Origin: Silvibacterium dinghuense | GTDB taxonomy: Bacteria > Acidobacteriota > Terriglobia > Terriglobales > Acidobacteriaceae | NCBI RefSeq assembly: GCF_004123295.1 | Contig: NZ_SDMK01000001.1 | Location: forward strand, 1,798,001-1,862,000 | Reading direction: 5' to 3' | Length of the DNA stretch: 64,000 nucleotides | Shown: piece after piece, positions 17,905-25,956 of the stretch | Position numbering within the stretch: position 1 is the stretch's first letter | Layout of the letters: each line of letters opens with the position of its first letter | Notes under the pieces: generated by a model | What the model was told of the DNA's origin: nothing | The model's input: the letters and a program-made list of their open reading frames with translations, nothing else | Databases searched by the model: none | Made by a program: the position numbers and the translations under genes

Positions 17905-19563
17905 ATGCTCTTTGACGCGACGCGGCGCGAGCTGCTGCGTTTCTCCGGCATGGGCCTGGCAGCGACAGCCGCACCGGCCCTGGCCATGGCCTCGGGTAGA
18001 ACCCACACCGGCAGCACCACCCCGGCGATGGCAGGGTCTCCTGCCCGCTTCGACGTCCGCCAGTTCGGCGCAACCGGCGACGGCAAGACTGTCGACAGCC
18101 CGGCTATCAACAAAGCCATCGAAGCCGCAGCCGCGGCAGGCGGCGGCACCGTAACCTTCCCCGCCGGAAGCTACCTCTGCTTCTCGGTCCGCCTGAAGAG
18201 CCACGTGCATCTCGAGCTCATGGCGGGCACGGCCATCATCGCCGCCGACTCGCCCAAGCCCGGCGATGCCACCGGCTACAACGGCGGCACCTATGATGCC
18301 GCGGAGCCGAACCTGCCCTGGGAGCCGTATCAGGATTACGGTCACAATCACTGGCACAATTCCTTGCTCTGGGGTGAGGATCTCGACAACGTCGCCATCA
18401 CCGGGCCGGGACTGATCTGGGGACGCGGGCTCTCGAACGGACGCGACCATGTGATGCTGGGCTATCCCTTCCGGGCCGAGCAGGCCGGCGTAGGCAACAA
18501 GGCCATCGCGCTGAAGAACTGCCGCAATGTGCTCTTCCGCGACTTCGCGATCCTCAAGGGCGGACACTTCGGGCTGCTGCTCACCGGTGTCGATAACCTG
18601 ACGATCGACGGACTGGTGATCGACACCGACCGCGACGGCATGGATATCGATTGCTGCCGCAACGTGCGCGTCGCCAACTGCACCGTGAATTCGCCGTGGG
18701 ACGACGGCATCTGTCCGAAGTCGAGCTATGCGCTGGGCTATGCGCGCTCGACCGACAATGTGACGATCACCAACTGCTATGTGACCGGCACCTATCAGCT
18801 GGGCACGGTGCTCGACGGCACATTCAAAAAGTTCACCGGGCAGGAATCGGCGGAGATGCGGCCCTTCTACACCGGCCGGATCAAGTGCGGCACCGAATCG
18901 AACGGCGGATTCCGCAACATCACGATCTCGAATTGCGTCTTCGAGGGCTGCCATGGCCTCGCGCTCGAGAGCGAGGATGGCGCGCTGCTTGAAGACATTG
19001 CCGTCTCGAACCTCACCATGCGCGACCTGATCAGCGGACCGCTGTTTCTTCGCCTGGGCGCGCGCCTGCGCGGACCGCAGGCGACCACCAAGGTGGGCAC
19101 GCTGCGCCGCGTGACAATCAGCAACATCGCCAGCTACAACTCGGCTTCAAAGCTGTGCGCCATTGCCTCGGGGGTGCCGCAGGCCGCCATCGAGGACCTG
19201 CGCATCGCCAACATCTTCATGGAGCATCAGGGCGGCGCGCCGCAGTCCTATGCCGGCATCACGCCTCCCGAAAACGAGGCCAAGTATCCCGATCCGGCCA
19301 TGTTCGGGCCGATGCCGTCGCAGGGCTTCTTCTTCCGGCACGTGAAGCGGCTAGAGGTCAGCCACACCGAAGTCGCTGCGGCCACGCCCGATCCCCGGCC
19401 TGCGTTCTACCTCGAAGACGTGGAGCGCGCCGACTTCATCGCAGTCACAGCACCTGCCGGACAGCCGGCCTTCCGCCTGAAGGATGTACGCGACCTGCGG
19501 GTGCGCATCAGCCGGGCTGCGGCGGACGCGACGCTCGACAAGGCGACCGACCAGACGCTGTAA
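17905..19563 (+). CDS. GH28-family polygalacturonase/pectinase, Tat-exported
   Basis: A 552-residue right-handed beta-helix enzyme that hydrolyses galacturonan or rhamnogalacturonan backbones. The N-terminus RRELLRFSGMGLAATAAPALA is a twin-arginine signal, so it is exported folded. FDVRQFGATGDGKTVDSPAI is the family start. The GH28 acidic residues are in RDGMDIDCC (DxD) and SPWDDGICPKSS (DD), with IKCGTESNGGF after them. CAGGAG at 17892-17897 gives a good ribosome-binding site. It pairs with the divergent receptor and starts the pectin/rhamnose region. The polygalacturonase name is generic; other GH28 specificities are possible. Confidence 0.92.
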   Translation: MLFDATRRELLRFSGMGLAATAAPALAMASGRTHTGSTTPAMAGSPARFDVRQFGATGDGKTVDSPAINKAIEAAAAAGGGTVTFPAGSYLCFSVRLKSHVHLELMAGTAIIAADSPKPGDATGYNGGTYDAAEPNLPWEPYQDYGHNHWHNSLLWGEDLDNVAITGPGLIWGRGLSNGRDHVMLGYPFRAEQAGVGNKAIALKNCRNVLFRDFAILKGGHFGLLLTGVDNLTIDGLVIDTDRDGMDIDCCRNVRVANCTVNSPWDDGICPKSSYALGYARSTDNVTITNCYVTGTYQLGTVLDGTFKKFTGQESAEMRPFYTGRIKCGTESNGGFRNITISNCVFEGCHGLALESEDGALLEDIAVSNLTMRDLISGPLFLRLGARLRGPQATTKVGTLRRVTISNIASYNSASKLCAIASGVPQAAIEDLRIANIFMEHQGGAPQSYAGITPPENEAKYPDPAMFGPMPSQGFFFRHVKRLEVSHTEVAAATPDPRPAFYLEDVERADFIAVTAPAGQPAFRLKDVRDLRVRISRAAADATLDKATDQTL

Positions 19564-19609
19564 GGCTGCGGCTCGTCGCAGGAAGAGTGGCTTTCCGCAG
19601 GATGCGGGA

Positions 19610-19881
19610 TAGAGCCTGTTATGAACTTTCCCGCGGCGGTCGCTGGGAGCCAATTTTTACGAGATCGAGGAGCGAGTTGCGACGGATATCGGGCTATATC
19701 CGAGCAGCGAGCGACGAAAGAGGTCGGGAAAATTGGCCCCAGCCCTTCGGGTTGCGGGGAAAATCGGCCCATACTTCGTTGTCGTCCTCACCTAGGAATA
19801 GCCTAAGCTTTCGTCCTCCGCCTCGTCTCGGCCGATTTTCCCGCGCAACGCCGCTCGCGCGAAAGTTCATAACAGGCTCTA
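19610..19881. mobile_element. MITE-like element with 21-bp terminal inverted repeats
   Basis: Positions 19610-19630 (TAGAGCCTGTTATGAACTTTC) and 19861-19881 are perfect reverse complements. The outermost bases are TA on both sides, compatible with a duplicated TA target. The 272-bp interior has no transposase, only fragments such as GGGAAAATTGGCCCC and GGGGAAAATCGGCCC. The structure fits a miniature inverted-repeat element mobilised in trans, for instance by an IS630- or IS5-like transposase (inference). Confidence 0.75.
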
Positions 19882-19930
19882 GGCTGATAAGGTACAGCGC
19901 CCGCATCCTGCGCGCGTTCAGGAGAAAGCC

Positions 19931-21250
19931 ATGAAATGGATCCTGCGCCTCGGCGCGCTTGCATTGTTTGCGCTGCTGGTACTGCAGCTGGCACGGCCGA
20001 AGATTGGCTTCCGCTCCACGACGGCTCCGCCTGCCTATCCAGCGCAGGTGCAGGCCATTCTCGAAAAAGACTGCTACAGCTGCCACTCGGATGAGAATCA
20101 CCTGCGCTGGTTCGACCAACCCGTGCCCGCGTACTGGCTGGTGCGTTACGACATCCTGGCGGCGCGGCAGCACCTGAACTTCTCGATGCTGGGCGAAAAG
20201 CCTGTGGCAGCGCAGCGGGCCACGCTCTATGAAGCGGTAAACATGATCCAGCTGGGTGCGATGCCGCCGGGACGCTTTCTCCTGGCCCATCCCGAGGCAC
20301 GCGTCAGCGCAGCGGATCTCGCCACCATGAAAGACTGGCTGCAGCCGTGGGCGACACACGCCGATGCAGGGGGACAGGAACCCGGGCCGGGCCTCGTTGC
20401 CGGCGAGGCCGCTCCCGTGGGCTCGGATGCCGTCAAGCCGGAGCCGAACGGGCTGCGGTTTTATCCGGACTACACCGGCTGGCGGCTGATCAGCGCGACC
20501 GATCGCGGCGACAACGGCACGCTGCGGCTGATCCTGGGCAACAATGTGGCCATGCGCGCAGCGGCAGCGGGTGAGACTTCGCCCTGGCCCGATGGCACGC
20601 GCTTCGCGAAGATTGCCTGGCAGCAGTCGTCGGGCGCCGATGGCCTGCTGGCGGCAGGGAAGTTCGTGCAGGTGGAGTTCATGGAGAAGCATGCCGGGCG
20701 CTTCCGGGATACGGACGGCTGGGGCTGGAGCCGCTGGCGCGGCGCAAACCTCACTCCCTACGGCAAGGATGCCGCGTTCGTCGGCGAATGCACCAGCTGC
20801 CATGCGCCGGTCAAAGGCAACGACTCTGTCTATACGTTGCCGATCTCGAACGCTGCGACGAGTCGCGAAGAGGTGCTGAATACGCGGGCCGCGGCGCTGC
20901 CTGCATCGTTGCCCTATCAACCTTTGCAGTGGAACCCGGTGAGCGTCTTCGCCAACCGGCGGCAAAACACGATCTCCATCCTGTTCGCCAACGATGCCGC
21001 CATGGCGGCGCACAAGGCTGGCGGCGCTGCAACCGGCGATGCAGTGCTGGCGCTTGTCACCTGGAAAGAGCGCGACGATCCGCACTGGTTCGGAGCGCGC
21101 ATTCCGGATGCTCCGGCGCAGGTGGAGTTCGTGGCTTCGGGGAAGTATCGCCTCTTTTCGGGCGATGGCCTGCGCGAGGCGACGCCTTCGGTGAGCGATG
21201 CCGAGGCGCGCACAGCGTTCGTGAAGGGGATTCCGTTTCTGCTGCCGTAG
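19931..21250 (+). CDS. Haem-binding/cytochrome P460-like protein
   Basis: A 439-residue exported protein with an N-terminal signal-anchor (MKWILRLGALALFALLVLQL). Residues ~30-150 form a haem-binding domain with a CYSCH motif (CxxCH) and the typical IQLGAMPPGRFLLAHPEA segment. The second half (GLRFYPDYTGWRLISATDR...) is a cytochrome P460-like fold with a second CxxCH (CTSCH). Two covalent c-type haems are therefore likely. Some P460 proteins oxidise hydroxylamine or act in peroxide or NO chemistry; the role here is unknown. It sits just after the MITE-like element and before a repeat region, with no clear partner in the carbohydrate locus. Confidence 0.85.
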   Translation: MKWILRLGALALFALLVLQLARPKIGFRSTTAPPAYPAQVQAILEKDCYSCHSDENHLRWFDQPVPAYWLVRYDILAARQHLNFSMLGEKPVAAQRATLYEAVNMIQLGAMPPGRFLLAHPEARVSAADLATMKDWLQPWATHADAGGQEPGPGLVAGEAAPVGSDAVKPEPNGLRFYPDYTGWRLISATDRGDNGTLRLILGNNVAMRAAAAGETSPWPDGTRFAKIAWQQSSGADGLLAAGKFVQVEFMEKHAGRFRDTDGWGWSRWRGANLTPYGKDAAFVGECTSCHAPVKGNDSVYTLPISNAATSREEVLNTRAAALPASLPYQPLQWNPVSVFANRRQNTISILFANDAAMAAHKAGGAATGDAVLALVTWKERDDPHWFGARIPDAPAQVEFVASGKYRLFSGDGLREATPSVSDAEARTAFVKGIPFLLP

Positions 21251-21420
21251 GACTGGCCAGCGCTAACCGCGACCCATTGCCTTTGGCACCCGCTCCCGCT
21301 GGTCGCGGCGCTAACCGCGCGGCGTTTTGCTTCGCGTGGCGCTCCCGTTGGTCGCGATCCATTGCTCTGCGAACCCACATCTCGGAACACACCGAGATGT
21401 GGGGCACCCGAGACAGTGGG
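21251..21420. repeat. Repeat units downstream of the P460 gene
   Basis: TTGCCTTTGGCACCCGCTCC and CGCTCCCGCTGGTCGCGGCG units, seen also near 8930 and 10470, are followed by a perfect 12-bp stem (CCCACATCTCGG at 21374-21385 with CCGAGATGTGGG at 21392-21403). That stem precedes GGCACCC, the same unit as at 4956 and 13775. Confidence 0.7.
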
Positions 21421-21560
21421 TGTATCAGGGCACGACTTCAGTCGTGCCGCAGGGTGCCTGAATGCAGGGGCTTCAGCCCCTGCACGAGCCAGATCTCAGG
21501 GGCTAAAGCCCCATTTCCAAGATCTTTTTTATGGCACGGCTGAAGCCGTGCCCTGATACA
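21421..21560. repeat. Composite REP/BIME-like element
   Basis: A 13-bp perfect inverted repeat (TGTATCAGGGCAC at 21421-21433, GTGCCCTGATACA at 21548-21560) encloses several small hairpins: GGCACGACTTCAGTCGTGCC, GCAGGGGCTTCAGCCCCTGC, GGGGCTAAAGCCCC and GGCACGGCTGAAGCCGTGCC. Related hairpins occur at 24405-24533. The pattern resembles REP/BIME elements spread by RAYT transposases. Confidence 0.8.
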
Positions 21561-21591
21561 AGCTCCCTGCAGTCCTGTTCGCGGTGAAAAC

Positions 21592-21682
21592 AACCGCAGG
21601 TCCCTCCACTTCGCTTCCCCACCCCAATGCGCCAACATCGGGCGCACCGGGGACCCCGGTTCGCTTCGGTCGGGATGACACC
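21592..21682. repeat. Dispersed repeat from CCGCAGGT to GGGATGACA
   Basis: Begins AACCGCAGGTCCCTCCACTT, has a GCCAACATCGGGCGCACCGG middle, and ends GGTCGGGATGACA. Homologous copies lie at 10509-10597, 24585-24640 and 46876-46928; two of the four lack the middle part. Confidence 0.75.
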
Positions 21683-21702
21683 TCTCACGAAAGCGTGCGT
21701 CT

Positions 21703-22857
21703 CTACTTCGCCTGCAGATAGTTGCCGTAACCCACGATCAGCGTGGAGCCGATGAGCGCGCAGAGGCCGATGCCGACCAATACGCGCGTGCGTAACGAGG
21801 TGCCTCGCCATTCGCGGAAGGCCAGTCCCCAGAGCGTGGCAAAGATGATGATCGAGGCCATGTGCAGGGTCCATGAAGAGAAGTCGTAGCGGCCCATCTT
21901 CGTCTGCCCGAGTGAGTAGAAGAAGAACTGGAAGTACCAGATGACGCCCGCCATGGCGGCGAAGACGTAGTTCTGCACCAGGATGCCGGGAGCAATGCGC
22001 TGGATGAGCTCGCGCGGATCGACGTCCATCATGGTGGAGCCGGTGGCGTGACCGGCGCGCATGGGGTTGTTGCCGGGCTCGCCGGCAAACTGCCGCAGCG
22101 AGCGGTTCTTCACGATGAGAATCACCGACCAGACGAGATTGGTGAGGAATCCGCCCCAGAGCACCACGATGAGCACCGGCAGGTTATGCCAGATCTGGAG
22201 CCGGCCAGCAGACTGGAGCTCGCGAGCCGCTACCTGACCGATCGGCGCGCCGGCGGTAAGACCGAAGTTGAAACAGGAACTCATGATGCCGGCGAAGATG
22301 GCGACCGAGACTCCACGAACCAGTGAGTACTCGCTCTCACCGGCCTCCAGCTTGTCTTCCGCGGTGACTTCGCGCTCCTTGGACCAGCCGGCGAAGCCGT
22401 TGATGACCACAGCAGCGAGGCAGACCCCGATGCCCAGCAGGATCACGCGGCCGGAGAGTGTGCCGGCAATCGAGCCCATGGTTCCGGTGTAGATCGGCGG
22501 GATGAGGGTGCCGAAGGCGGTGCAGAGGCCGAGCGAGATGGCGTACCCCAGGCCGATCCCCAGGTAGCGGACCGAGAGCCCGAAGGTGAGGCCACCGATA
22601 CCCCACAGAACGCCGAAGAGGATCGCGTAGCCGATGGCTCCGCGCGGCGAGTTGCGCAGGATGGTGAAGATATGGGGGACGAAGAGCGAGGCCACGAGCA
22701 GGGGCGCGATGAGCCATGCGGCCACTCCCTGCACGATCCAGTAAATCTCCCACGACCAGCGCCGGATGCGGCGGAAGGGGATAAAGTTGGTGGCGGAGCA
22801 GAAGCCGCCGATCCAGTGAAACAGGATTCCGAGTACCGGATTGGCGCCCACGCGCAT
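21703..22857 (-). CDS. rhaT: L-rhamnose-proton symporter RhaT
   Basis: A 384-residue inner-membrane transporter with about ten hydrophobic segments, resembling RhaT through its length and features such as FHWIGGFCSATNFIPFRRIRR at the start, GLGYAISLGLCTAFGTLIPP and GIMSSCFNFGLTAGAPI. It would import L-rhamnose with a proton. A CAGGAGG ribosome-binding site lies directly upstream of ATG 22857. It is divergent from the rhamnose isomerase gene and shares a 239-bp control region with it. The adjacent isomerase, aldolase and kinase genes strongly support the assignment. Confidence 0.93.
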   Translation of the reverse strand: MRVGANPVLGILFHWIGGFCSATNFIPFRRIRRWSWEIYWIVQGVAAWLIAPLLVASLFVPHIFTILRNSPRGAIGYAILFGVLWGIGGLTFGLSVRYLGIGLGYAISLGLCTAFGTLIPPIYTGTMGSIAGTLSGRVILLGIGVCLAAVVINGFAGWSKEREVTAEDKLEAGESEYSLVRGVSVAIFAGIMSSCFNFGLTAGAPIGQVAARELQSAGRLQIWHNLPVLIVVLWGGFLTNLVWSVILIVKNRSLRQFAGEPGNNPMRAGHATGSTMMDVDPRELIQRIAPGILVQNYVFAAMAGVIWYFQFFFYSLGQTKMGRYDFSSWTLHMASIIIFATLWGLAFREWRGTSLRTRVLVGIGLCALIGSTLIVGYGNYLQAK

Positions 22858-22917
22858 GGCCTCCTGGTGGCAGAACTCAATCGAGCATTGACAGCTTTGC
22901 GAATCTGAAACTATACC

Positions 22918-22990
22918 CTATTTGAAATAGAACTCGCTTGCCCCTTGCTGTCGCCGATCGCAGGCACGCGTGAGTTCATATGGGAAACTG
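22918..22990. promoter_or_regulatory. Palindromes in the rhaT-rhaI control region
   Basis: CTATTTGAAATAG (22918-22930) is a 13-bp palindrome around a central G. GTTCATATGGGAAACTG (22974-22990) resembles two sites upstream of the aldolase gene (TTTCAAATGAGAAAC at 25877-25891, TTTCACATGAGAT at 25908-25920). These are candidate operators for the rhamnose regulator at 24740 (inference). Confidence 0.45.
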
Positions 22991-23096
22991 TTTTGTGATA
23001 GATATGAAGCCTCCTTCTTTACCGGAAGACCGACCCTTCCTACTCACGATTATGGCCGGACAATCATGTAAGACACCTTGAAGGGACGACGAAGAG

Positions 23097-24314
23097 ATGA
23101 GCATGGGGACCGAAGAGCAGAACCTACCAGCGAAAGACGCGCGGCACAGCAGAGTATTCGCGGCGCTCGACCGTTTCCGCATCGAGATTCCTTCGTGGGG
23201 ATTTGCGAATACCGGCACGCGCTTTGGGAAATTCCTGCAGCCCGCGGCGGCGACCTCGCTCGAAGAGAAATTTGCCGATGCCGGCGAGGTGAACCGTCTG
23301 ACCGGCTGCACGCCGACCGTAGCACTGCACGTGCTGTGGGATCTACCGCAGGGCGAGAGCGATGTGGCACGCGTACGTGCGCTCGAGGCCGAGCACGGCG
23401 TACGCGCCGGCTCGATCAATCCCAACCTCTTCCAGGAGCAGGAGTACAAATTCGGCTCGATTGCCAACCCGGCCCCCGCCGTCCGCAAAAAAGCCATTGG
23501 CCACCTGCTCGAGTCCGCTGCCATCGCCAAGGCACTCAAGGTGCGGGATGTCTCGCTCTGGGTGCCGGATGGCTCGAACTACCCTGGCACGCAGAGTGTG
23601 CGCCGGCGCATTGCATGGATGGAAGAAGCGCTGCTCGCCACCTGCGAGGCACTCGAAGAAACGCAACGGCTGCTGATCGAATACAAGCCGTTTGAGCCAG
23701 CCTTCTACCATACGGATATCGCCGACTGGGGCATGGCGCTGCACCTGGCACGCGTGTGCGGTCCCAAGGCCAAGGTGCTGGTCGACACCGGGCATCATGC
23801 GCAAGCAACGAACATCGAGCAGATCGTGGCGTGGCTGCTGCATACCGGCTCGCTGGGCGGCTTCCACTTCAACGACCGCAAGTATGCCGACGACGACCTC
23901 ACGCTGGGCTCGATCGATCCGTACCAGCTCTTCCGCATCTTCCAGGAGATGATGAGCGCGGGCGAGAACGCCGATGCCGATGTGGCGTACATGATCGACC
24001 AGAGCCACAACATGAAGGGCAAGGTCGAGGCGATGGTGCAGAGCGTGGTCACCGCGCAGGAGCTTTATGCACGGGCCGCGCTGATCGATCAGAAAGAGCT
24101 TGCGAAGCTACAGGATGCCTGCCGGCTGGTTGAGGCCGAAGAGCTCTTCCGGGATGCCTTCTGGACCGATGTGCGTCCGCTAGTGCGCGCGTGGCGAACG
24201 GCGCGTGGGCTCGCGGAAGATCCGCTGTCGGCTCTACGGGGCGGCGGCTACGTCGAGCGCCGGGCGGAAGAGCGGCGGGAGCGGAATTCGGGTGGGTCGT
24301 CAGCCTACGCATAA
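23097..24314 (+). CDS. rhaI: L-rhamnose isomerase (RhaI type)
   Basis: A 405-residue TIM-barrel sugar isomerase converting L-rhamnose to L-rhamnulose in the cytosol. It has the short RhaI-type layout, not the E. coli RhaA layout. Supporting segments are IPSWGFANTGTRFGKF near the N-terminus, GSINPNLFQEQEYKFGSIANP, LWVPDGSNYPGTQ, IEYKPFEPAFYHTDIADWG and VLVDTGHHAQATNIEQI. The last pair holds the expected Glu, Asp and His metal ligands, as does GGFHFNDRKYADDDL. It is divergent from rhaT and upstream of the regulator, aldolase and kinase genes. MSMGTEEQ at 23097 and the next Met are equally possible starts. Confidence 0.93.
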   Translation: MSMGTEEQNLPAKDARHSRVFAALDRFRIEIPSWGFANTGTRFGKFLQPAAATSLEEKFADAGEVNRLTGCTPTVALHVLWDLPQGESDVARVRALEAEHGVRAGSINPNLFQEQEYKFGSIANPAPAVRKKAIGHLLESAAIAKALKVRDVSLWVPDGSNYPGTQSVRRRIAWMEEALLATCEALEETQRLLIEYKPFEPAFYHTDIADWGMALHLARVCGPKAKVLVDTGHHAQATNIEQIVAWLLHTGSLGGFHFNDRKYADDDLTLGSIDPYQLFRIFQEMMSAGENADADVAYMIDQSHNMKGKVEAMVQSVVTAQELYARAALIDQKELAKLQDACRLVEAEELFRDAFWTDVRPLVRAWRTARGLAEDPLSALRGGGYVERRAEERRERNSGGSSAYA

Positions 24315-24660
24315 GGGCGCACACATAGGGTTGAACCGTCCCGCCCAAGCGGAGCCTGGACGGGGCACCCCGATCCTCGCTGCGTGACGTATCCGGCGCA
24401 TATCTGGGACTTCAGTCGTGCCGTCCAGCACAAAAGCACGAGAGCTTTAGCCCTGCATCATGAGCGCACAGGGGCTGAAGCCCCTTTTCTGCGACGTTCT
24501 TATGGCACGGCTGAAGCCGTGCCCTGATACAAACCCCTCCGTCCTGCTTGATACAAACCCCTCACGTCCTGCTCTTGATGACGAGAACCGCAGGTCCCTC
24601 CACTTCGCTCGCCTGCGGCTCACTTCGGTCGGGATGACAGTGCGCAAGGTATGGGACAAG
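24315..24660. repeat. Intergenic REP-like repeat cluster
   Basis: Contains a hairpin-GGGGCACCC unit near 24340-24370 and a CTTCAGTCGTGCC half-site. An AGGGGCTGAAGCCCCTTTTC hairpin lies near 24470-24488, and GGCACGGCTGAAGCCGTGCC followed by CTGATAC at 24504-24530. A repeat that begins CCGCAGGT and ends GGGATGACA follows at about 24588-24638. No gene is visible in this 425-bp gap. Confidence 0.75.
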
Positions 24661-24667
24661 GTTTTCG

Positions 24668-24697
24668 TGACGGAATCCATTAGGGAACTTCTATAAT
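24668..24697 (+). promoter_or_regulatory. Sigma-70-like promoter of the regulator gene
   Basis: A consensus -10 box TATAAT (24692-24697) lies 18 bases after TGACGG (24668-24673), about 43 bases before the TTG start of the regulator. The -35 match is weak; the -10 match is exact. Confidence 0.5.
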
Positions 24698-24739
24698 CCG
24701 AGGTACCGCAACCCAACTCTTCTGGGCGGTGAGGAAGCC

Positions 24740-25831
24740 TTGGCGCGAACCGATCGACGTCTTTACCTGATTCCGGTGCTTTCAAAGGCGCTGGACATTC
24801 TTGAGCTCCTGCAGAACAGCACCCACCCGCTGACCCTGGCCGAACTGCACGCGAAAACACGTTTTTCCAAGACCACGGTTTATCGCGTGATGAAGACCTT
24901 CGTCCATCGCGGCTACGTAGCCCAGCTTCCGGACGGAAGCTATCGTCACGTGGCGCGGCAGCGCAAGCTGTGCTTCGGCTTTGCCGGGCAGAGCGGCGAG
25001 ATGCCGTTCTCAAACGAAGTAACGGCCAGCCTGAAGGAAGCCGCGACGCGTGCCGGCGTGGAGCTGCTGGTGCTCGACAACCGCTACGATCCGAAGACCG
25101 CGGTGGAGAATGCGGAGGAGCTGATCCGGCGCCGCGTGGATCTGGCGATCGAGTTGCAGGTGGATGAAGAGGTTGCACCGATTATCGGCTCGAAGATCGC
25201 GGGAGCGAATATTCCGCTGATCGCGGTCGATATTCCTCACCCGAACGCGGTGTACTTTGGCGTGGACAACTTCCGCGTGGGCTTCGAAGCCGGCGCATTA
25301 CTGGCCAGGCATGCGCAGGAAGAGTGGAATGGCCGCGTGAGCTGGATTCTGGGCCTGGATCTGCCCGAAGCCGGCCAGCTGGTGCAGAGCCGCGTCTCCG
25401 GCGCCTTTGAAGCTGTGCGCAGCGCCCTGCCAAATACGCCCGCAGAGTCCTTTGTCCGCATGGACGGGCGCGGGCTCTTCGACCGCAGCCAGAAGCTGGT
25501 GGCAGAGTTCCTGAGCGCGCATCCGAAGGACAGGCACATTCTCATCGCGGCAGCCACGGATACCAGCGCGCTGGGCGCGGTGGCGGCGATCCGCGCAGCG
25601 AAGCGCGAGAAGCAGGTCGCGGTCGTCGGCCAGGACTGCATTGCCGAGGCCGTCGCCGAGATGAAGCGGCCGAATTCTTCGCTGATCGGCACCGTGTCCC
25701 ACGAGGCGGCAAGCTACGGCCCGGCGCTGGTCGTGCTGGGCATGTCGATGCTGCGCGGCCTGACCGTGCCCCCGTACAACTATGTGACGCACAAGACGGT
25801 CACACGGGAGTCACTGGCCGAAAAGGCATAG
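24740..25831 (+). CDS. Transcriptional regulator: IclR-type HTH fused to periplasmic-binding-protein domain
   Basis: A 363-residue regulator starting at TTG 24740 after GGTGAGGAA. The N-terminal ~75 residues read like an IclR-family winged helix (SKALDILELLQNSTHPLTLA, then TRFSKTTVYRVMKTFVHRGY). The remaining ~280 residues are not an IclR ligand domain. They form a sugar-binding periplasmic-binding-protein fold (ELLVLDNRYDPKTAVENAEEL, NIPLIAVDIPHPNAVYFGVDN, ILIAAATDTSALGAVAAIRA), as in LacI-family proteins. Its place between the rhamnose isomerase and aldolase genes suggests it senses rhamnose or rhamnulose and controls rhaT-rhaI and the aldolase operon (inference). Confidence 0.85.
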   Translation: MARTDRRLYLIPVLSKALDILELLQNSTHPLTLAELHAKTRFSKTTVYRVMKTFVHRGYVAQLPDGSYRHVARQRKLCFGFAGQSGEMPFSNEVTASLKEAATRAGVELLVLDNRYDPKTAVENAEELIRRRVDLAIELQVDEEVAPIIGSKIAGANIPLIAVDIPHPNAVYFGVDNFRVGFEAGALLARHAQEEWNGRVSWILGLDLPEAGQLVQSRVSGAFEAVRSALPNTPAESFVRMDGRGLFDRSQKLVAEFLSAHPKDRHILIAAATDTSALGAVAAIRAAKREKQVAVVGQDCIAEAVAEMKRPNSSLIGTVSHEAASYGPALVVLGMSMLRGLTVPPYNYVTHKTVTRESLAEKA

Positions 25832-25876
25832 AACTGGTAAAAAATCTGCGGGCGGCCATGCCGCATGCCTCGATAA

Positions 25877-25920
25877 TTTCAAATGAGAAACTTTTGCCGT
25901 ATTGTTATTTCACATGAGAT
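25877..25920. promoter_or_regulatory. Paired operator-like motifs upstream of the aldolase/kinase operon
   Basis: TTTCAAATGAGAAAC (25877-25891) and TTTCACATGAGAT (25908-25920) are near-identical, partly palindromic and 31 bp apart (about three helical turns). They end 37 bases before the aldolase ATG. A third variant lies between rhaT and rhaI at 22974-22990. They are a candidate rhamnose operator pair. Confidence 0.5.
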
Positions 25921-25956
25921 GATGGCCCTGCCGAAGGGCGAGGAAGGATTGCGGTC

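Noticed and set aside
19694-21085. Minus-strand 463-residue open frame opposite the P460 gene
   Set aside because: It runs through the inverted-repeat element and the antisense of a gene with two CxxCH haem sites; no domain was seen.
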